Shown in pieces: positions 6,279-11,290 of a DNA stretch of 11,352 nucleotides. The notes beneath the pieces were generated by a model that had not been told where the DNA came from, ran no database searches, and was given only the letters and a program-made list of their open reading frames with translations. Location: contig JAADGY010000032.1 in the NCBI GenBank assembly GCA_013152165.1, positions 1 to 11,352 of the forward strand, written 5' to 3'. Each line of letters begins with the position of its first letter. Positions within the stretch are counted from its first letter, which is position 1. A program made the position numbers and the translations under genes. The DNA comes from a bacterium (lineage in GTDB: Bacteria > Patescibacteriota > Microgenomatia > JAADGY01).

Positions 6279-6287
6279 AATACAGCT

Positions 6288-6593
6288 ATGAAACAAGGTA
6301 TTCACCCGAAATATTATCCTCAGGCCAAGGTAGTCTGTGCCTGCGGCCACACCTTTAACACAGGTGCAACAGTGCCCGAGATGCGGGTAGACATCTGTTC
6401 GCAGTGCCATCCGTTTTTCACAGGCGAGATGAAGCTGATTGATACGATGGGCAAGGTTGATAAATTTAGAAGAAGAGTTAAGTTGGCGGCCAAGTTAACA
6501 AAAACGACTAAAAAGAAACGGCAAAAGAAGCAGGTGCTTTCTTCATATAAAGAAGCGGTGGCCAAACTCAAAGAACAAGTCAGCAAGGCTTAA
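6288..6593 (+). CDS. rpmE: Large-subunit ribosomal protein bL31, zinc-binding form, extended
   Basis: bL31 sits at the intersubunit bridge near the central protuberance. The product has 101 aa, longer than the usual 66-75. The core is canonical: MKQGIHPKYY, zinc ligands C17, C19, C37 and C40 (CACG...CSQC), then HPFFTGEMKLIDTMGKVDKFRRR. A further roughly 35 residues form a lysine-rich, helix-prone tail (LTKTTKKKRQKKQ...SYKEAVAKLKEQVSKA). Such basic extensions are, to my knowledge, seen in CPR bL31, but I cannot check that here. The four cysteines show the zinc-replete (C+) type. Adjacency to prfA is a common bacterial arrangement and supports the assignment. Confidence 0.95.
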   Translation: MKQGIHPKYYPQAKVVCACGHTFNTGATVPEMRVDICSQCHPFFTGEMKLIDTMGKVDKFRRRVKLAAKLTKTTKKKRQKKQVLSSYKEAVAKLKEQVSKA

Positions 6594-6607
6594 CAGTTTA
6601 GCAGATT

Positions 6608-6613
6608 AGGTGA
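6608..6613 (+). promoter_or_regulatory. Ribosome binding site deciding the prfA start
   Basis: AGGTGA lies 8 nt before ATG 6622. An alternative in-frame GTG at 6610 falls inside this Shine-Dalgarno sequence and has none of its own, so ATG 6622 is preferred. Confidence 0.65.
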
Positions 6614-6621
6614 ATGGTTTT

Positions 6622-7638
6622 ATGTTAGATCCAAATCAACTGATTAATCAGTATACGAGTTTTCTGAAAGTGCTGGCCGAGGCGGATAAAAGGTCGGCGG
6701 AGGAGTTGGAGGAGGCCGGCCAGTTTGTTAAAAAATATCAAGAAGCTTTTAAGCTGGCTAATAAGATAGCCAAGTGGCAAGCGAAGCTGAAAGAAGCGCA
6801 GGAGCTAATGAAGGAAGAGGATGATTTAAGTGAGCTGGCTGGGGATGAAGCGGCTTTAGCCAAGACAAGAATTAAAGAATTGGAAAAAGAATATGTTCAA
6901 CAATTGAAGGAAGCGGATAAAAGCGGATCTAAGGTAAGAATTAAGAAAATAAGCTTGGAGGTTAGGTCTGGGGTAGGGGGAGATGAGGCAAAAATTTGGG
7001 CAGGCGAGCTGTTGCGCATGTATCAGAGATATGCCGAAAAACTAGGCTTTAAGGTGGTTAGGGCTGAAGAGAATATGTTGGAGATATCAGGGGAAGGCGT
7101 CTACGATGTGTTCAAGTATGAGGCTGGGGTGCATCGAGTTCAACGGGTTCCAAAAACCGAGTCCCAGGGCAGAGTCCACACCTCGACCGCCAGCGTAGCG
7201 GTTATTCCGGAAGTGCCTAAAAGCAAAGTGGTGATACGAGACGAGGATTTAGAATGGCAGTTTTTCAGATCCGGCGGACATGGGGGGCAGAATGTTAATA
7301 AAGTGAGTACCGCGGTTCGTTTAATTCATAAGCCGACAGGGATAGTGGTTGTCTGCCAAAGAGAAAGGAGCCAACTGCAAAATAGAATGATAGCGATGGA
7401 GTTTTTAAGAGGGAAATTATGGCAGATAGAGGAAGAAAAAAGGCGGGAGCAGATAGACAGCCAGCGGAAGAAAGCGATTGGCAAGGCTTCAAGGTCAGAG
7501 AAGATCAGAACTTATAACTTTCCCCAGAATCGGATAACTGATCACAGGATTAACAAATCGTGGTATAACCTAGAGGAAGTATTAGAGGGTAATTTAGAGG
7601 ATATTACTAAAGAGTTATCAACTTGGTTGGAGCAATAA
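6622..7638 (+). CDS. prfA: Peptide chain release factor 1
   Basis: RF1 reads UAA and UAG in the ribosomal A site and triggers peptide release. The product has 338 aa from ATG 6622, slightly short for the family (about 355-360), mainly in the N-terminal helical domain. The codon-recognition motif is P177-K178-T179 (HRVQRVPKTESQGRVHTS), a PxT type that marks RF1, where RF2 would have SPF. The catalytic GGQ is at 221-223 within RSGGHGGQNVN; common RF1 has RSSGAGGQHVN, so flanking residues differ though GGQ is intact. The GVGGDEAKIWAGEL segment (117-130) is typical of domain 2. The gene follows rpmE closely, but prmC, often the next gene, is not here. Several TGA-terminated genes in this window require an RF2 elsewhere. 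Confidence 0.95.
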   Translation: MLDPNQLINQYTSFLKVLAEADKRSAEELEEAGQFVKKYQEAFKLANKIAKWQAKLKEAQELMKEEDDLSELAGDEAALAKTRIKELEKEYVQQLKEADKSGSKVRIKKISLEVRSGVGGDEAKIWAGELLRMYQRYAEKLGFKVVRAEENMLEISGEGVYDVFKYEAGVHRVQRVPKTESQGRVHTSTASVAVIPEVPKSKVVIRDEDLEWQFFRSGGHGGQNVNKVSTAVRLIHKPTGIVVVCQRERSQLQNRMIAMEFLRGKLWQIEEEKRREQIDSQRKKAIGKASRSEKIRTYNFPQNRITDHRINKSWYNLEEVLEGNLEDITKELSTWLEQ

Positions 7639-7639
7639 G

Positions 7640-8605
7640 ATGAATAAGGAAGTTATAGGCGCGATTTTAATAGGCTTGCTTTTGGGTTTGGGCGGATTTT
7701 TAGGGGTGCGCCAGATGGGGCGAGTGATGAATTGGTGGCAGCAGCGGCCGAATGAAAAAGTGGATCAGATAATTCAAGCTTCACCGACGGAAATAGAGAA
7801 GGTGGTCAAGGTGACAGGCAGTAAAAAAAAGGAGTTTAAGTTAGAGGTGGTTAAGCCTGAGCCGTTTTTCTTAATAAAAACCAAAAAAGTAGATATTAAG
7901 TTAAGGGTTGCTTCTGGGAGCGGAGTTTTGATGAGGGTTAATAACAAGATATTTTATAAAGTGGCTGATGGCGGGTCGATGACGGTTCCGGTTAAGTTGG
8001 AGTCGGGAGCCAACCTGATCGAGGCGTCTGTGGTTAAGGATAATTTAGCCATAGGCAAGACGGTAAGGATAAATGGAGTTGTCAGCAGTCAGAAGTATCC
8101 GAAAACAGCCAAGGGCTTATCCGGAGTATTGACCGAGGTTAAAGAGGATGAGGTTAGGATAAAAACAACGGCCGGCGGCGAGATGGCTTTACGGGTTAAG
8201 CCGTTGACGAAACTGTACGCATTTGATGACAATGGCCGCCGAGTGAGTTTGACTAAGTTGGAGGATAAGTTTGTCGGCCGGCCGGCGATCGCTATTTTTG
8301 AGCCGGTTGAGGAAAGAAACCAATTGATTAAACTGCTTATTGTTAAGGATCTGGAATGGGGGAAGGTAAGTTACTTTAGAGGCAATGTTAGCAAGGTTGA
8401 TGATGATAAAGGAGTATACCAAGTTGTTAATTTAGAGAATCAAGTCAAAGATGTAGCTCTGGCCGGGGTGGATATATACGAGGCGGCCGGCGGTATGATT
8501 AAAAGAGACCAGGTTGGCTTAGAAGATGATTTGCTTTTGGCCTATTTAGCCGAAAAATTAAAGTTAGTAGTTGTTTTGCCTCAAACGAATTTGTTGGAAA
8601 GATAA
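7640..8605 (+). CDS. Membrane-anchored extracytoplasmic protein, Ig-like plus beta repeats, unknown function
   Basis: I do not recognise a named family member. The product has 321 aa. One N-terminal helix (about 5-23, IGAILIGLLLGLGGFLGV) with little charge before it suggests a signal anchor and an external C-terminal part. Residues 75-145 look like a bacterial Ig-like/Glucodextranase-B-like beta sandwich (VDIKLRVASGSGVLMRVN...VKLESGANLIEASVV). Two similar beta-rich segments follow, about 158-238 (GLSGVLTEVKEDEVRIKTT) and 244-310 (SYFRGNVSKVDDDKGVYQVV), reminiscent of DUF5666/OB-like repeats. There are no cysteines and no catalytic motif. The start is 1 nt after the prfA stop, with GGAG (7629-7632) 7 nt upstream, so translation is probably coupled to prfA. 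A surface or adhesion-related scaffold is a guess only. Confidence 0.8.
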   Translation: MNKEVIGAILIGLLLGLGGFLGVRQMGRVMNWWQQRPNEKVDQIIQASPTEIEKVVKVTGSKKKEFKLEVVKPEPFFLIKTKKVDIKLRVASGSGVLMRVNNKIFYKVADGGSMTVPVKLESGANLIEASVVKDNLAIGKTVRINGVVSSQKYPKTAKGLSGVLTEVKEDEVRIKTTAGGEMALRVKPLTKLYAFDDNGRRVSLTKLEDKFVGRPAIAIFEPVEERNQLIKLLIVKDLEWGKVSYFRGNVSKVDDDKGVYQVVNLENQVKDVALAGVDIYEAAGGMIKRDQVGLEDDLLLAYLAEKLKLVVVLPQTNLLER

Positions 8606-8615
8606 TCCTATAGTA

Positions 8616-8643
8616 TTGACAATGTGAAGACCTGTAGTATAAT
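8616..8643 (+). promoter_or_regulatory. Consensus sigma-70-type promoter of the Slt-like gene
   Basis: TTGACA (8616-8621) and TATAAT (8638-8643) are both perfect, with a 16-nt spacer. This is the strongest promoter match in the window. The -10 ends 17 nt before ATG 8661, giving a leader of about 10 nt with no Shine-Dalgarno sequence. Confidence 0.85.
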
Positions 8644-8660
8644 GACACTTCCCAAAGCAT

Positions 8661-9305
8661 ATGAAGCATTTTACCCCCGCCCGACACCAGTATTTGGTCT
8701 ATATGTATATTCCTATAATCATGGTTTTGCTGTGGTGGAGCTTGGTGGTCCGGCTGGGCCGGGCTCAGGCGGCTTTTTACAGTCTGCGGGATGAAGAGAT
8801 AAGCAATTGGCAGGTACAGATTAACGACAAAAGGACAAGAGTTCTGGGTGAGTTTTTAAGGCAGAAAAAATCGCCGCTGGCCGGTTATGAGATGGTTTTT
8901 ATAAAGGTAGCTGATAAATATGGTTTGCCTTGGTCTTTACTGCCGGCTATAGCCGGTAAGGAATCCTCATATGGTAAAAGAGTGCCGTACTATAGGGGAC
9001 GGTTTTCATATAATCCGTTTGGGTGGGGGGTGACCGGCGGCCGGGTGATCGCTTTTCGTTCGTGGAGCGAGGCGATTGATGCGGTTGGATTTGGTTTGAA
9101 AAAAAGATATTTTGATAAAGGAATAACAAGCTTAGAGGACATAGAGAAATACTATACGCCGCCTTCTTATAGGACTAACCATCATTGGTTGAGGGATGTG
9201 GAGTATTTATCGTTGGATTTAGAAGAGAGATTGAGGCTGGCGGAGTTGGTTTATGGTGGTAAAGTCTTGGGCTATGCCAATAACCAGCAGTATCAAGGAA
9301 GGTGA
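8661..9305 (+). CDS. Lytic-transglycosylase-like membrane-anchored protein
   Basis: The product probably cleaves or binds peptidoglycan outside the membrane. It has 214 aa. A basic N-terminus and one transmembrane helix (about 13-33) are followed by a charged, helix-prone linker (about 40-72). The catalytic-like domain runs from about 76 to 200: YEMVFIKVADKYGLPWSLLP, then AGKESSYG with candidate catalytic E101, then YNPFGWGVTGGRVIAFRSWSEAI. The order (helix, E-S-S-Y-G, N-P-F/G-W-G, F-x-S-W-x-x-A) matches the Slt/glucosaminidase-like lysozyme fold. The C-terminal part includes YTPPSY and a tail rich in polar residues. It precedes lepB by 39 nt, but each gene has its own promoter. A fully separate enzyme type within the lysozyme superfamily is possible. 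Confidence 0.8.
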   Translation: MKHFTPARHQYLVYMYIPIIMVLLWWSLVVRLGRAQAAFYSLRDEEISNWQVQINDKRTRVLGEFLRQKKSPLAGYEMVFIKVADKYGLPWSLLPAIAGKESSYGKRVPYYRGRFSYNPFGWGVTGGRVIAFRSWSEAIDAVGFGLKKRYFDKGITSLEDIEKYYTPPSYRTNHHWLRDVEYLSLDLEERLRLAELVYGGKVLGYANNQQYQGR

Positions 9306-9309
9306 TTAT

Positions 9310-9338
9310 TTGACAGTTTGGGGGGTTAGTCTTAATAT
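9310..9338 (+). promoter_or_regulatory. lepB promoter
   Basis: TTGACA (9310-9315) is perfect and is followed, after 17 nt, by TAATAT (9333-9338). The -10 ends 6 nt before GTG 9345, so the mRNA is predicted to be leaderless and to begin with or very near GTG. Confidence 0.75.
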
Positions 9339-9344
9339 TAAACA

Positions 9345-9902
9345 GTGATAAGTAAAATATTGAAAGCAGTTGGTATTTTTATTTTAGATTTTTTTGAAAC
9401 CGTAGTTTTAGCGGCGGTTATTTTTTTGTTAGTTTATTTGTTTTTGTGGCAGCCGCATCGGATTTTGGGCAGGTCGATGGAGCCGAATTTCCATAATGGG
9501 GAGCTGATTTTGACTAATAAGATATCTTATCGGATTCATCCGCCGGAGAGGGGCGATGTGATTGTTTTTCGGGCTCCCCCAAGAGAAGATAGGGATTATA
9601 TTAAACGGATTATAGGATTGCCTGGGGAAAGGGTTATGGTAAAAGACGGCCGAGTGTATATCAATGGCGAGCTGTTAAAAGAACCGTATCTGCCAGAGGG
9701 TACAAGGACGAAGTCAAGCTATTATTTGGCTGAAGGGGTTGAAAAAGTTGTTCCGCCTAATAATTATGTGGTGATGGGTGATAATCGGGACCATAGTAGT
9801 GATTCGCGTGAGTGGGGGCCGGTGCCGTTTCAGAACATTATAGGAAAGGCGTGGTTAAGATACTGGCCGTTGTCGAAAGTGGGGATAATAAGTGAGAGGT
9901 GA
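9345..9902 (+). CDS. lepB: Signal peptidase I
   Basis: This enzyme cleaves signal peptides from Sec- and Tat-exported proteins at the outer face of the membrane. It has 185 aa, like compact Gram-positive-type SPases. One N-terminal transmembrane helix lies at about 14-35. The catalytic dyad is S44 (GRSMEPN) and K87 (YIKRIIGLPGE). The conserved box GDNRDHSSDSR is at 145-155 and WGPVP follows it. No second transmembrane helix is seen. GTG 9345 is the first start after the promoter; a TTG at 9360 is a less likely alternative. It lies between the Slt-like gene and a long repeat-rich spacer. Identity is secure. Confidence 0.96.
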   Translation: MISKILKAVGIFILDFFETVVLAAVIFLLVYLFLWQPHRILGRSMEPNFHNGELILTNKISYRIHPPERGDVIVFRAPPREDRDYIKRIIGLPGERVMVKDGRVYINGELLKEPYLPEGTRTKSSYYLAEGVEKVVPPNNYVVMGDNRDHSSDSREWGPVPFQNIIGKAWLRYWPLSKVGIISER

Positions 9903-10004
9903 GAATAAGTAAGAAGTAAGAAGATAAAAAATCTCAAATCTCAAATCTTAGATCTACATGTTAAATGTCAAAACTACCCGCCTTCGTTGACACTACGGCG
10001 GAAA
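9903..10004. repeat. 7-bp periodic tract and dispersed composite repeat, copy 2
   Basis: Directly after lepB the sequence reads as heptamers (GTAAGAA, GTAAGAA, GATAAAA, AATCTCA, AATCTCA, AATCTTA and so on). Bases 9929-9972 are identical to 167-210. The following CCGCC...GGCGG inverted-repeat segment (9978-10001) matches copy 1 at most positions. No gene is seen. Confidence 0.85.
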
Positions 10005-10011
10005 AGCTAAT

Positions 10012-10178
10012 CACCTTAGGTGGAAAATCTCGAAGCACGAAACTCGAATATCGCCTGAGGAAAAGGTTGGGTGCTAGCTGTTTTTCGATCCTGGATCGGG
10101 AGGGGGAAGGTAGGAAAACCAAAAAGAAAATCCCAAGGTTGGGGCATGTTCCAACTGGTTTGGTTGGTTTGGTATAAT
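10012..10178 (+). promoter_or_regulatory. Duplicated promoter module, copy A, upstream of tRNA-Met
   Basis: In order, the module holds a hairpin CACC-TTA-GGTG (10012-10022), heptamer units (AAATCTC, GAAGCAC, GAAACTC, GAATATC), a 32-bp block (10046-10077) identical to 10358-10389, a T-run with CGATCC-T-GGATCG (10086-10098), an A/G-rich stretch, a CCCAA/TTGGG inverted repeat and TTTGGTATAAT (10168-10178). Copy B at 10324-10480 has the same parts in the same order at an offset of about 312 bp. The -10 lies 23 nt before the mature tRNA. Confidence 0.75.
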
Positions 10179-10201
10179 CTAAGGGTAGAATTAAGCGAAA
10201 C

Positions 10202-10271
10202 AGCGGGGTAGTGTACGGCAGCACGCGAGGCTCATAATCTCGCAGACCGGGTTCGACTCCCGGCCCCGCAA
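10202..10271 (+). tRNA. tRNA-Met (anticodon CAT)
   Basis: A cloverleaf can be drawn. The acceptor stem is GCGGGG (10203-10208) with CCCCGC (10264-10269). The D stem is GTGT/GCAC with a short 6-nt loop. The anticodon stem is CGAGG/TCTCG with loop CTCATAA, anticodon CAT at 10233-10235. The T arm is CCGGG-TTCGACT-CCCGG. CCA is not encoded (CAA follows the discriminator A). Position 1 (A) does not pair with position 72 (A), which recalls the unpaired 1-72 of initiator tRNA. However, the anticodon stem lacks three consecutive G-C pairs and the D arm is not initiator-like. Elongator Met is slightly favoured; initiator Met, or a tRNA-Ile with modified CAT, is not excluded. Confidence 0.9.
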
Positions 10272-10284
10272 CAAAATTTCCAAC

Positions 10285-10322
10285 CGTGAGGAAGAATCCG
10301 AATATCGAATATCGAAACTCGC
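10285..10322. repeat. 7-bp periodic tract (GAATATC type) between tRNA-Met and copy B
   Basis: Heptamers GAATCCG, AATATCG, AATATCG and AAACTCG can be read without register change. The run leads directly into the CCGCC-TTA-GGCGG hairpin of module copy B. The GAATCC...AAACTCG wording also resembles 11195-11235 near the window end. Confidence 0.65.
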
Positions 10323-10323
10323 C

Positions 10324-10480
10324 CGCCTTAGGCGGAAAATCCGAATGACTAAAACTTGAATATCGCCTGAGGAAAAGGTTGGGTGCTAGTTTTTTTGATC
10401 CGGGATCGTGAGTGGAAAGAGTGCATTGGCCTAAAAAGAACCCGGGGTTGATGGCGTTTGGGTTTGTTTTGGTGTAAAAT
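10324..10480 (+). promoter_or_regulatory. Duplicated promoter module, copy B, upstream of the metallo-hydrolase gene
   Basis: In order, the module holds a hairpin CGCC-TTA-GGCG (10324-10334), heptamer units, the 32-bp block 10358-10389, a T-run with GATCC-G-GGATC (10397-10407), an A/G-rich stretch, an AACCC/GGGTT inverted repeat and a GT-rich lead into TAAAAT (10475-10480). The -10 ends 9 nt before ATG 10490, so the mRNA should be leaderless and the module lies upstream of the transcript. Confidence 0.75.
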
Positions 10481-10489
10481 AAAACTAAT

Positions 10490-11134
10490 ATGGTAGAGAT
10501 AAGATATTTGGGCCATGCTGGGTTTTACATAAGAAGCAAGCAAGCCAAGCTTGTTATTGATCCTTTCTCGCCGGAGGTTGGTTTTGCTATGAAAAAAGTG
10601 GAAGCTGATGTTGTGCTTGTCAGCCACAATCATTTTGACCATAGTTATGTAGATGGGGTCAAAGGCGATTTTGTAGTGATTAACGGCCCCGGCGAATATG
10701 AAGTGCTAGGAGTCAAGGTGCGCGGTTTCAAAACATATCATGATAAAAACAAGGGAGCGGAAAGGGGAGTTAATACACTTTACTCGATGAAGGTGGATGG
10801 GATCTCGGCGGTGCATGTGGGTGATTTGGGCCACGTTTTGGAGAATGGGATAATCGAGGAGTTGGGTGAGGTTGATGTCTTGTTTGTGCCGGTGGGCGGT
10901 TTTTTCACCCTGGAGTTGTCTGATGTGGTGAAGCTGGTGGAACAGATAGAGCCGCGGATTATTATCCCAATGCATTACAAAACTAAAGAACATAGCCAAA
11001 CGTTTGAAAAAATAGCGGGGATAGAGCCATTCCTGCAAGAGATGGGAGTGAAGGAATGGGAGGCGGTTGACAAGCTGGTTTTGAAAAAGGATGAAGAGGT
11101 GGATCGAGTGGTGGTGATGAAAAGGTGGAAGTGA
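10490..11134 (+). CDS. Metallo-beta-lactamase-fold hydrolase (UlaG/COG2220-like)
   Basis: The product is a predicted cytoplasmic metal-dependent hydrolase of 214 aa, in the size range of small UlaG-like proteins. The metal motif HxHxDH is intact as H46-N-H48-F-D50-H51 (VSHNHFDHS). Further ligands probably include H115 (GDLGH) or H109, and H162 in IIPMHYKT. The N-terminus MVEIRYLGHAGFYI with LVIDPF is characteristic of the family. Substrate is unknown; family members act on phosphodiesters, lactones and other esters. The gene has its own promoter in module copy B. The last 20 codons (from about 11073) are copied in inverted orientation at 11291-11352. Fold assignment is firm, function is not. 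Confidence 0.88.
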   Translation: MVEIRYLGHAGFYIRSKQAKLVIDPFSPEVGFAMKKVEADVVLVSHNHFDHSYVDGVKGDFVVINGPGEYEVLGVKVRGFKTYHDKNKGAERGVNTLYSMKVDGISAVHVGDLGHVLENGIIEELGEVDVLFVPVGGFFTLELSDVVKLVEQIEPRIIIPMHYKTKEHSQTFEKIAGIEPFLQEMGVKEWEAVDKLVLKKDEEVDRVVVMKRWK

Positions 11135-11229
11135 AAAAATCTCAAAACTTAGATGTCAAATCTCAAATCTGCATCTTAAATGTTAAATCTTTCAAGAATC
11201 CGAAATAAACCCTAAATTCTAAGCTCCAA
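11135..11229. repeat. 7-bp periodic tract after the metallo-hydrolase gene
   Basis: ATCTCAA, AACTTAG, ATGTCAA, ATCTCAA, ATCTGCA, TCTTAAA and TGTTAAA units resemble the composite repeat at 167-210 and 9929-9972, but are diverged. The continuation CCTAAATTCTAAGCTC (about 11210-11225) resembles 124-140. No gene is seen. Confidence 0.7.
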
Positions 11230-11254
11230 ACTCGCCTCGCTTCGCGAGGCGAGT
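11230..11254. terminator. Perfect 11-bp GC-rich hairpin, terminator-like
   Basis: ACTCGCCTCGC (11230-11240) pairs perfectly with GCGAGGCGAGT (11244-11254) around the loop TTC. AGTTTT follows, giving only four T residues. It lies about 95 nt after the metallo-hydrolase stop and could end its transcript. It may equally be the GC-rich core of the repeat element, as seen in the other spacers. Confidence 0.5.
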
Positions 11255-11290
11255 AGTTTTGAGATTTGACATCTAAGTTTTGAGATTTCT

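Noticed and set aside
7250..7340. Assignment of the release factor as RF2 or as an ArfB-type rescue factor
   Set aside because: Although GGHGGQNVNK recalls rescue factors, the protein has full RF1 domains and the PxT codon-recognition motif PKT; RF2 would show SPF and ArfB would lack domain 2.
9961..10224. Overlapping open frames of 70-87 codons on both strands between lepB and tRNA-Met
   Set aside because: They run through the composite repeat and the tRNA promoter, and the minus-strand frame overlaps the 5' part of the tRNA. Their translations show no recognisable domain. The sequence is better explained as repeat plus promoter module.
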